Part shown: positions 1 to 5,075 of the stretch, piece after piece
Layout of the letters: the number at the start of each line of letters is the position of its first letter
Position numbering within the stretch: the stretch's first letter is position 1
Assembly (NCBI GenBank): GCA_964412235.1
Contig: CAYPNT010000125.1
Span: 1-5,512, forward strand
Direction: 5' to 3'
Source: JAYZQT01 sp964412235
GTDB taxonomy: Bacteria; Pseudomonadota; Alphaproteobacteria; MPNO01; UBA830
DNA: 5,512 bases
Notes under the pieces: generated by a model
What the model was told of the DNA's origin: nothing
Database searches by the model: none
Seen by the model: only the letters and a program-made list of their open reading frames with translations
Program-made: the position numbers and the translations under genes

Positions 1-34
1 TAAACCTTTTTTCTCGGGGATAACCACGGGATAA

Positions 35-56
35 ATCCATACCCTGGCGTATGGAT
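35..56. repeat. Perfect 8-bp hairpin
   Basis: The arms ATCCATAC (35-42) and GTATGGAT (49-56) are exact reverse complements around the six-base loop CCTGGC. Only a weak T run follows (62-66), so it is a poor intrinsic terminator. It may still mark the end of a transcript entering from the left, or be a protein-binding site. A short direct repeat GGGATAA (17-23 and 28-34) lies just before it. Confidence 0.4.
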
Positions 57-132
57 GGGTGCTTTTGATGCGGTGTTATAAATAACCAGACAGAAAATGG
101 TAGTATGCGATAAACATCTACACCACTCATAA

Positions 133-266
133 GGTCTCAGCCTCCTGGAAATCAGACCCTGTTACTCTGCTACATTATTTAAGGCCTCGCGAAGCCTCTC
201 AATGCCATAGCGGTCCCGCTAACCTGCCCCCTTCTCGAACTCGTGTGTGGGCGCATCCCCGCACAC
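133..266. other. Cluster of consecutive hairpins, possible structured RNA
   Basis: Four local inverted repeats follow each other. GGTCT/AGACC spans 133-137 and 154-158. AGGC/GCCT lies within 182-197. TAGCG/CGCTA with loop GTCC spans 208-221. A 9-bp GC-rich stem (243-251 with 258-266, one G-T pair) has a six-base loop. It does not match tRNA, tmRNA, SRP RNA or RNase P RNA as far as I can judge. The density of stems could reflect an unrecognised non-coding RNA, a decayed RNA gene, or chance. Confidence 0.25.
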
Positions 267-314
267 AGAAATTATGTATGAGAATCCTTTAAAAAGTGTT
301 TCAAAAGAGAAATT

Positions 315-348
315 GGTGACCAGGGGCGATCACCCTATTTTGTTTTTT
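315..348 (+). terminator. Possible weak intrinsic terminator
   Basis: A 5-bp stem GGTGA (315-319) / TCACC (330-334) is followed by a T-rich tail, ATTTTGTTTTTT (337-348). The stem is short and the loop is 10 bases, so strength would be modest. On the forward strand it could end a transcript arriving from the left. No gene on that side is visible. Confidence 0.3.
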
Positions 349-377
349 CAGCAGTTTACGAGTAATCTGACACTCTC

Positions 378-419
378 AAAAAACGTCATAGAGCATCATT
401 TCAATGTGGAACGTTTTTT
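378..419. repeat. Inverted repeat AAAAAACGT / ACGTTTTTT
   Basis: Nine bases at 378-386 are the exact reverse complement of 411-419, separated by 24 bases. The A6 and T6 runs at the outer edges give a T-tailed structure on both strands, as in a weak bidirectional terminator. On the reverse strand it lies downstream of the three-gene operon and is the best candidate for its transcription end, although only two of the nine pairs are G-C. Confidence 0.35.
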
Positions 420-519
420 CCGATTGAGTGGACTATATAAACCTCTCTCTTATCGATATCGACGTACTCTATGCTAGCCCTAGTCGCCTCTCCGCCGCTG
501 CGTTCTTCCAGATTAAACG

Positions 520-531
520 GTCTCTAGAGAC
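520..531. repeat. 12-base perfect palindrome GTCTCTAGAGAC
   Basis: The sequence equals its own reverse complement over 12 bases with no loop, so it is more like a dimeric protein-binding site than an RNA hairpin. A similar palindrome lies at 602-613. Confidence 0.4.
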
Positions 532-601
532 GATCTTCTCCGGCTCGGTCTTCGCCGCAGTCGTCATGTCAAAGAGATCGGCCAATAAGTGTTCCGTTCA
601 A

Positions 602-613
602 TCTCTCGAGAGA
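602..613. repeat. 12-base perfect palindrome TCTCTCGAGAGA
   Basis: This is a self-complementary 12-mer related in sequence to the palindrome at 520-531; both are alternating CT/GA runs around a central TAGA or TCGA. It sits about 60 bases beyond the 3' end of the MetE-like gene. No function can be assigned. Confidence 0.4.
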
Positions 614-670
614 GACGGATGCAGTTCGATATGCCATTGGTGGGAGCTTTCCGTTGCGATTGACTCTAGC

Positions 671-1828
671 CTACCAGGCCCGCTCTGACGCTAGGCGCGC
701 ACCCTCGGTCAGCGTTTCCAGCTTCGCCCAGACCACGTCGCCCGCCACCATATCGCTGCCAGCAAAGGTCCCGAATCCGCAATCGGTGCCGGCCAGAACG
801 CGCTCCCGATCGCCGACGGCGTTGATCGCTTCGGCGATCCGGTTGGCGACGACTTCCGGGTGTTCGACAACATTTGTTGTAGGGTCTATCACCCCGGGAA
901 TCAGGACCATGTGATCCGGCGGCGGGTTCTGCTTGAGCACTGCGTATTCGTGCTGGTGGCGCGGGTTGGCCAGCGGCAGGCTGAGCGCGCCGACGTTTGC
1001 CTCGTAAAGTAGGGACAGGATTTCGGCTAGGTCTACATCGTCGACGTGCGGCCCGTCCCAGTTTCCCCAACAGCAATGCAGACGGACGCGGTCGGGTGGA
1101 ATATCCGCGATAGCCATGTTGATCGCATCAATATGCATGGCGACAGTATCGCAAAAGGCCGCCAGAGAACGATCGGCAAACAAACGGCTGCGTTCCATGG
1201 CGAGATCGGGACAGTCCAGCTGCAACACGTGTCCCTCGCCGACCACGAACTCGTATTCGGTCTTCATTTCGCGGGCGAGGGCGTAAACGTAGTCCTCGTG
1301 CCGGTCGTAATGCCGGTTCAGCATGGTTACCGCGATGATGCCCGGTGATGCCGCGGTCATGAACGTTTCCGTAACATTGGCTGATGCATCTTCCAGCGCG
1401 GACGCGAACATCGCCGCTTCTTCCCGTGCATCCACAAGATCGCCGTATTCCACCTCCGCGACGGCCTCGGGAGCTGAATCGATCTTCGCTTTCCGCACGC
1501 CGCGTGACCGGACCAACTCGGCGTATAGCGGGAATTTGATGAAATCGGGTACCGGCGGACGGCTGGACTCACCGCCGAAACCAGTCATGCGGCGTGGTAC
1601 ATAGGTCTGAAACCCGACCCGTGGCTGTTCGCCGTCATTGATCACGTCGCACCCGGCGGCGACCTGACCGCGCACCACACGGGCGACGTCCCGGGCCGCG
1701 GTCTGCGCAAGGGCGTTTTCGTCGATGTCCTCGCCCTGTTCCTGTTTCAGCAGCAGATCGGTCAGCACGGCACTGCGTGGCATACTGCCCACATGCGTGG
1801 TCAGAATGCGGTCAGTGCTGAGCTTCAT
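671..1828 (-). CDS. Short MetE-family (COG0620) zinc-dependent methyl/alkyl-transferase
   Basis: The protein has 385 residues and corresponds to the catalytic C-terminal barrel of cobalamin-independent methionine synthase, without the N-terminal half of full-length MetE (about 750 residues). Early THVGSMPR (residues 11-18) is the family's substrate-side motif. HCCWGN (251-256) supplies the zinc ligands His251 and Cys253, and TDCGFGTF (348-355) supplies Cys350. PGVIDPTTN (311-319) and NPRHQHE (288-294) are typical of the short 'methionine synthase II' group. Family members move a methyl or alkyl group to a zinc-bound thiol; relatives include core-MetE enzymes and epoxyalkane:coenzyme M transferase, so the true substrate is open. 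The glutamate that usually precedes ANPRH and serves as a zinc ligand is absent (SLPLANPRH, 283-291). The ATG start has a good Shine-Dalgarno sequence. It is last of three co-directional genes, 84 bases after the flavin oxidoreductase. Its GC content is much higher than theirs, which suggests transfer. Confidence 0.88.
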   Translation of the reverse strand: MKLSTDRILTTHVGSMPRSAVLTDLLLKQEQGEDIDENALAQTAARDVARVVRGQVAAGCDVINDGEQPRVGFQTYVPRRMTGFGGESSRPPVPDFIKFPLYAELVRSRGVRKAKIDSAPEAVAEVEYGDLVDAREEAAMFASALEDASANVTETFMTAASPGIIAVTMLNRHYDRHEDYVYALAREMKTEYEFVVGEGHVLQLDCPDLAMERSRLFADRSLAAFCDTVAMHIDAINMAIADIPPDRVRLHCCWGNWDGPHVDDVDLAEILSLLYEANVGALSLPLANPRHQHEYAVLKQNPPPDHMVLIPGVIDPTTNVVEHPEVVANRIAEAINAVGDRERVLAGTDCGFGTFAGSDMVAGDVVWAKLETLTEGARLASERAW

Positions 1829-1834
1829 GACAGG

Positions 1835-1839
1835 TCTCC
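1835..1839 (-). promoter_or_regulatory. Shine-Dalgarno GGAGA of the MetE-like gene
   Basis: On the reverse strand GGAGA lies six bases before the ATG at 1826-1828. This is the clearest ribosome site of the three-gene group and fixes the start that gives the conserved N-terminus beginning MKLSTDRIL. Confidence 0.65.
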
Positions 1840-1912
1840 GCCGCTTTTTCTCTACTAACTGGTTTCATGGGGTTAGCTGCCGCGTAAGTTATATAAGTGT
1901 TTTTTAGCTTAC

Positions 1913-2998
1913 CTATTCCACGGGTTGAAAAAAACCTGCCGCTTTATATTGATTTGGCCAGCCTTCCTTTGTTTCTAGAGCACGCGCGGCATGAAGAGCA
2001 AAATATGGATCAAACAAGTGACCCTTAGCCATGCAGCAGAGGTCGGCTTTTCCTTCTGCGATAACTTTGTTGATCTGGTTCGGGCCTCCAATATTGCCCA
2101 CGGCCATTGTTGGTATACTAGCTTCTTTGCGAACGCGTTCACTAAAAGGAGTTTGGAATAATCCCTCGGTTCGTGGTCGAGGATCATCGGTGACGTTACC
2201 GCTCGAGACATCTAAGATATCTAACCCGATTTCTTTCATCATTTTTCCAATTTGCACGGCATCGTCAACTTTGGTGCCGCCTTCCACCCAATCATAGGCC
2301 GATATTCGCATCGAAATCGGTTTCTTTTCTGGCCAGTTTTTGCGCACTGCATTGTATACTGAGATCGGAAATCGCATTCGATTTTCTAGTGTGCCACCAA
2401 ACCCGTCATTACGTGCGTTCGATAGTGGAGAAATAAAGCTCGATAACAGGTAACCGTGTCCACCATGAATTTCTATCATGTCAAAACCTGCTTCTTCCGC
2501 CCATAAAGCGCCTTGCGCAAATGCTCGTTCAATGCGCTCCATATCATCTTCATTCATTTGCCGGGGCGTTTGACTATCTGGAGAGAAGGATATGGCTGAG
2601 GGTCCTAAAATTTCCCATCTTTGTGGGCTGGGGAGCGGTCCCCCGCCTTTCCAAGCAACTTCACAACTTGCTTTACGGCCTGCGTGGGCTAATTGCAGAG
2701 CAATCTTCGCGTCCGAGTGCGTATGGACAAAATCGACAATACGTCGCCACGCTTCTACGTGTTCCGGTGTATACATACCAGCACAACCGGGTGATATTCG
2801 TCCTTCAGGGGAAACATTCGTCATTTCTGCAATTATTAACCCAGTTCCACCTATAGCGCGGCTTCCAAGGTGCACTAAGTGCCATTCATTTACGGTCCCA
2901 TCAATCGCGGAATACTGACACATAGGGGACATAACGAGCCGATTGTTTAATGTTAGGCCTCGCAGGGTGAAGGGGGAAAACATCGGGTTGTTCGTCAT
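1913..2998 (-). CDS. Old Yellow Enzyme family NADH:flavin oxidoreductase, class III (YqjM-like)
   Basis: This is a 361-residue FMN-dependent TIM barrel that reduces activated C=C bonds with NAD(P)H; it is expected to be cytosolic. From the chosen start, PMCQYS (25-30) carries Cys27, the class III flavin-tuning cysteine. QLAHAGRK (102-109) aligns with Gln102 of Bacillus YqjM. EIHGGHGYL (176-184) gives the substrate-binding pair His178 and His181. SPLSNARNDGFGGTLENR (190-207) and MRIS (230-233, Arg231) are further family signatures. The usual Gly-Arg of the FMN-phosphate site reads Ala-Lys (323-324). A GTG at 3022 would add eight residues but has no ribosome site. The ATG at 2998 has a weak AGAAAG six bases upstream and fits the family N-terminus. 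It lies 49 bases after the NTF2-like gene and 84 before the MetE-like gene, all in one direction, so co-transcription is likely. The substrate is unknown. Confidence 0.93.
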   Translation of the reverse strand: MTNNPMFSPFTLRGLTLNNRLVMSPMCQYSAIDGTVNEWHLVHLGSRAIGGTGLIIAEMTNVSPEGRISPGCAGMYTPEHVEAWRRIVDFVHTHSDAKIALQLAHAGRKASCEVAWKGGGPLPSPQRWEILGPSAISFSPDSQTPRQMNEDDMERIERAFAQGALWAEEAGFDMIEIHGGHGYLLSSFISPLSNARNDGFGGTLENRMRFPISVYNAVRKNWPEKKPISMRISAYDWVEGGTKVDDAVQIGKMMKEIGLDILDVSSGNVTDDPRPRTEGLFQTPFSERVRKEASIPTMAVGNIGGPNQINKVIAEGKADLCCMAKGHLFDPYFALHAARALETKEGWPNQYKAAGFFQPVE

Positions 2999-3047
2999 TG
3001 TTGGCTTTCTTTTAGGCGACACATTTAAATATCAATTTCAGGGACGT

Positions 3048-4181
3048 TTAAAGCGGTTTGTTTCTGCTTTTATCCCAAGCCTCTTCCATAAATATATTTG
3101 ATGGGCGCGATACGTCCAGTACCTTGCGGGCCGCTTCAGGCCCCGCTATTGGGAGATGGTCGGCATTAAGCACGCCAATTTGTTTTAATGCAGAACCTTG
3201 GTCCCAATAAATGTGTTCATGGCACACTTTATCTCCTCGGAATTTAACTATGAGCACTGTTGCGAGTTCGACATACCGTTCTGTCGGTGGAATGCCCGGA
3301 AAATATCGGTCAAGCACTTGGTCGTGTTTAAATCGTACAACTAACTCAATTACGACACGGTCCGGACCTAGTGTGTGAGACACGGTGATGCTTTCCCGAT
3401 CATGGGAATTTTGGTCGACGAAATGATACTTGTAAAAACGTTTTAACATGTCGTGCCCCGCGCCGCCCGCGAGTGTTGCTACGTGGTTGACGTACGGGTC
3501 TTCAATCATTGTTTCCATAGTCGCGTCGACGTCGCGTGTCACAAATTCGTGACGAATATGCTCAGAAAAAAGTGCAACGTAGTCATAATATGGGCCAACT
3601 AATCGCCGTATCAACTCGAGAACACGGGAATGGGCTAGGCTATCTATCCGAGCATCAAAATTGGGGTTTCCGGGTAGTGAAAAGCCGGGATGGGCTTCAG
3701 GCCAGAGAAAAATACCTGAGCCATTTCGTTTATCTATAGCGTGTTCTGCTTTTTCTGCTTCGGCAGAAGCACTGGTTGTATTTTTGGTTCCGAAAAGAAA
3801 AATTACGGGGCAAGGGTATTTATTCGATGAAGCAAGTTTAGCAAGATTTAACGCATCAAATGCGGCTATCGCCTGAAAACAAGTTGCGGCATTCAGGACT
3901 GCCGGCGTTGCTGTTCCGTGCGCAATACAAACGGGTTCACTCATACACTCTGGACGCACAGTGAGTGTTTTGGCGGCTTCAGCGACGTCGGATCCTTCTA
4001 CCAATCCTTTAAACCCGAGGACAGCGTATCCTTCTTGGGCAAATAGCCATATCCGATCCTTTAGAGCGTCCAATTTCACATCTTGATCACAAACCATCAA
4101 GAGACCGGGGCCAGAACCAGATGGGTGAACGGCAAAATAAAAATCTCTATTGTTGTCTTCTATTCGGACGAGGTCTTCCAT
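3048..4181 (-). CDS. Two-domain protein: degenerate dienelactone-hydrolase-like plus NTF2/SnoaL-like domain
   Basis: This is a 377-residue protein, first gene of the reverse-strand group. Residues about 1-195 have the layout of a dienelactone hydrolase (alpha/beta hydrolase): strand GLLMV (26-30), QEGYAVLGF (49-57), strand PVIFLFG (125-131) and WPEAHPGF (160-167). The catalytic triad appears lost. The nucleophile elbow (G-x-C-x-G-G in the family) reads AHGTATP (87-93), the acid position reads GTKN with Asn134, and only a displaced His164 remains. Residues about 205-355 form an NTF2/SnoaL-like domain with MIEDPYVNH (225-233), PGIPPT (295-300) and HEHIYWDQ (321-328); this fold makes pockets for small hydrophobic ligands and includes cyclases, isomerases and dehydratases. 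Activity, if any, probably lies there. The ATG at 4181 is preferred over a GTG at 4217 because AGAGGA stands eight bases upstream. No signal peptide or membrane segment is seen. Domain calls are fairly firm; the function is not known. Confidence 0.82.
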   Translation of the reverse strand: MEDLVRIEDNNRDFYFAVHPSGSGPGLLMVCDQDVKLDALKDRIWLFAQEGYAVLGFKGLVEGSDVAEAAKTLTVRPECMSEPVCIAHGTATPAVLNAATCFQAIAAFDALNLAKLASSNKYPCPVIFLFGTKNTTSASAEAEKAEHAIDKRNGSGIFLWPEAHPGFSLPGNPNFDARIDSLAHSRVLELIRRLVGPYYDYVALFSEHIRHEFVTRDVDATMETMIEDPYVNHVATLAGGAGHDMLKRFYKYHFVDQNSHDRESITVSHTLGPDRVVIELVVRFKHDQVLDRYFPGIPPTERYVELATVLIVKFRGDKVCHEHIYWDQGSALKQIGVLNADHLPIAGPEAARKVLDVSRPSNIFMEEAWDKSRNKPL

Positions 4182-4189
4182 GATGTTTT

Positions 4190-4195
4190 TCCTCT
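4190..4195 (-). promoter_or_regulatory. Shine-Dalgarno AGAGGA that decides the NTF2-like gene start
   Basis: On the reverse strand AGAGGA ends eight bases before the ATG at 4179-4181. The alternative GTG at 4215-4217 has no purine-rich site upstream, so the shorter form (377 rather than 389 residues) is preferred. Confidence 0.65.
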
Positions 4196-4220
4196 GCGCC
4201 GTGTAAGGCCACTTCACGTT

Positions 4221-4239
4221 AGAATAAGTGCAGTATTCT
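4221..4239. repeat. Inverted repeat AGAATA-N7-TATTCT upstream of the operon
   Basis: AGAATA (4221-4226) and TATTCT (4234-4239) are exact reverse complements around seven bases. The site lies 40-58 bases upstream of the first gene's ATG and overlaps the weak promoter candidate. Its position and symmetry suit an operator for a dimeric regulator. No regulator gene is visible nearby, so this is a positional guess. Confidence 0.3.
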
Positions 4240-4624
4240 GCTTCTTGACCAGAGACCTTGCAATTTTTGTCAGTGTCTCACGAGGTGATAGCGGAGGTTT
4301 AAGAAATATTAAAAAACAATAACACCAACTTTGATGACAACGCGAAGGAAAAAACCCGGGATTGTTGATTACGATTTGATAATCTATGAAGTTTTTGATC
4401 GGCTGGTATAAAAACAAGTTGTTATTGAATGCTAAAGCTTTACCAAACATAACATCGAAGAGGCCAATCAAGCCCTTGTCGCTGCTTTGGAGCAGTAGAG
4501 TTTGAAGGTTATGAAAAATGACGGGACTTTCGTGGAACTTTTTTTCATTTTGTTCTCTTTATATCTCCAAACGCCCACATTTGGAAACTTTACTGTTTTG
4601 TATAAAACGCCTAAAATTCCCGGA

Positions 4625-4636
4625 AACCTATAGGTT
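4625..4636. repeat. 12-base palindrome AACCTATAGGTT just after the tRNA
   Basis: This self-complementary sequence begins two bases after the encoded CCA of tRNA-Thr, reading on the reverse strand, and is followed by TCCGGGAATTTT. A 4-bp stem with a TATA loop is too weak to be a convincing terminator alone, but it may take part in 3' trailer processing or termination. Confidence 0.3.
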
Positions 4637-4638
4637 AG

Positions 4639-4713
4639 TGGTGCCGCCGGACAGAATTGAACTGTCGACCCCACCCTTACCAAGGGTGTGCTCTACCCCT
4701 GAGCTACGGCGGC
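4639..4713 (-). tRNA. tRNA-Thr (anticodon GGT)
   Basis: All cloverleaf parts pair on the reverse strand. The acceptor stem is GCCGCCG with CGGCGGC (7 bp). The D stem is GCTC/GAGC. The anticodon stem is CACCC/GGGTG with loop TTGGTAA, giving anticodon GGT at 4679-4681 and decoding ACC and ACT. A five-base variable loop precedes the T stem GACAG/CTGTC with loop TTCAATT. The discriminator base is A and the CCA end is encoded (4639-4641). It is intact, with no mismatched stem pair. It lies between the accessory operon and the murA region and points toward the operon. Confidence 0.97.
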
Positions 4714-4729
4714 AAATGAAAGGCGCCAA

Positions 4730-4757
4730 ACAATGGCATCGATAAGCAAAATGTCAA
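4730..4757 (-). promoter_or_regulatory. Probable tRNA-Thr promoter
   Basis: On the reverse strand a perfect TTGACA (4752-4757) is followed after 16 bases by CATTGT (4730-4735). This would start transcription roughly 8-10 bases before the tRNA's mature 5' end. The -35 box is consensus and the -10 box is weak (three matches of six), as is common where the -35 dominates. Confidence 0.5.
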
Positions 4758-4790
4758 CCGCACCAGTCGCTATCTAAGGTATAAAATCCC

Positions 4791-4958
4791 ATGCGGAAAA
4801 TAAAAACTAACATTGGTGGCAAGAAAAAAGACCGTCTTGATCGTGAAGCGCGTGCCCTACGTGATAATCTTTTCCGGCGCAAGGAACAGGAACGAGCAAG
4901 AGAATCCCGAAAAATCGTTACATCAGTGAAAAAACATTCGGATATAGAAAGTGAATGA
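4791..4958 (+). CDS. Small basic conserved protein upstream of murA (55 residues)
   Basis: The product is highly charged and very basic: GGKKKDRLDREARALRDN (residues 9-26) leads into FRRKEQERARESRK (28-41), which would form a long amphipathic helix. An in-frame TAA nine bases upstream means the ATG at 4791 is the first available start. AAGG at 4776-4779 is a rather distant ribosome site (11 bases). I recall similar short Lys/Arg-rich proteins ('alanine-leucine-arginine-rich-lysine' pattern) next to murA in alphaproteobacteria, with no known role. That link is memory-based. No signal peptide, membrane segment or cysteine is present. The frame ends 117 bases before murA on the same strand, so they may share a transcript. 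Confidence 0.65.
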   Translation: MRKIKTNIGGKKKDRLDREARALRDNLFRRKEQERARESRKIVTSVKKHSDIESE

Positions 4959-4980
4959 TAGCGAGCACACTAGCCCTTGA

Positions 4981-5014
4981 CGCTATACCAGGATATAAGT
5001 CGCGGCCGCTATAC
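4981..5014. repeat. Direct repeat CGCTATAC in the murA leader
   Basis: CGCTATAC occurs at 4981-4988 and again at 5007-5014, 26 bases apart. The second copy adjoins the 8-base palindrome GCGGCCGC (5002-5009). TTGACG (4977-4982) and TATAAG (4994-4999) lie close by, but the 11-base spacer between them is too short for a normal sigma-70 promoter. Confidence 0.35.
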
Positions 5015-5020
5015 AAGACA

Positions 5021-5045
5021 CTTTAATGAAAGCCGTGCTTTAATG
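5021..5045. repeat. Direct repeat CTTTAATG ahead of murA
   Basis: CTTTAATG is present at 5021-5028 and 5038-5045, a 17-base period, ending 30 bases before the murA ATG. Two repeats on nearly two helical turns could be a tandem binding site, or a chance duplication. Confidence 0.3.
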
Positions 5046-5075
5046 TGTGTAACAGCAAAGCCCCCGTTTTGAGCA

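Larger units (their letters stand above)
469..637 (-). other. Two tiny adjacent reverse-strand frames, possible gene remnant
   Basis: Reading leftward beyond the MetE-like gene, an ATG at 637 opens a 22-codon frame ending in TGA at 569-571. One base later an ATG at 567 opens a 32-codon frame ending in TAG at 469-471. The second peptide starts MTTAAKTEPEK and includes RDRLIWKNAAAERR, a plausible soluble-protein composition. Neither has a clear Shine-Dalgarno sequence, and I recognise no family. The stretch shares the raised GC of the neighbouring gene. It may be the eroded end of a frameshifted gene that came in with it, or non-coding sequence. Confidence 0.15.
1..670. other. Left flank without a recognisable gene, rich in inverted repeats
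   Basis: I find no reading frame here that resembles a known protein. The longest open frames (76 and 86 codons, forward strand) overlap hairpins and have no family-like composition. What can be seen is a series of hairpins (35-56, 133-266), a T-tailed hairpin (315-348), a widely spaced inverted repeat (378-419), two 12-base palindromes (520-531, 602-613) and two very short reverse-strand frames (469-637). The first 450 bases are AT-rich. From about 470 on, the sequence becomes GC-rich like the neighbouring MetE-like gene; the block 541-600 has 33 G+C of 60. Confidence 0.6.
4182..4638. other. AT-rich stretch between the operon and tRNA-Thr, no gene
   Basis: This holds the leader of the reverse-strand operon and the region downstream of the tRNA. 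The reverse frame 4471-4214 (85 codons, TTG start) overlaps the alternative GTG by four bases, but its Phe/Asn/Leu-rich, low-complexity product looks like chance translation of AT-rich DNA. An operon promoter should lie here. TTGCAA (reverse strand, about 4257-4262) followed 17 bases on by CAGAAT is the best pair I see, with only four matches of six in each box. A small 5-bp hairpin CTGCT/AGCAG with loop TTGG occurs near 4484-4497. Confidence 0.5.

Noticed and set aside
227..245. CTCGAAC suggesting a reverse-strand tRNA T-loop
   Set aside because: The flanking bases cannot form a T stem, and no acceptor or anticodon arm can be built around it.
247..688. Forward frames of 76 and 86 codons
   Set aside because: They start inside hairpins or overlap each other out of phase, lack ribosome sites and resemble no protein family.
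666..1604. Several open frames on both strands inside the MetE-like gene
   Set aside because: High GC suppresses stop codons in other frames; these are shadows with Arg/Ser/Pro-rich products, and the 385-residue frame carries all the family motifs.
2272..2281. TGGTGCCGCC, identical to ten bases at the tRNA-Thr 3' end, considered as an integration (att) repeat
   Set aside because: It lies inside the intact oxidoreductase gene, is only ten bases long, and no integrase is present; chance match.
4214..4471. 85-codon reverse frame whose TGA overlaps a GTG at 4217
   Set aside because: The overlap hinted at translational coupling, but the start is TTG without a ribosome site, the product is AT-driven low-complexity sequence, and the true downstream start is the ATG at 4181.
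4977..4999. TTGACG and TATAAG as a murA promoter
   Set aside because: The spacer is only 11 bases, far from the usual 16-18.
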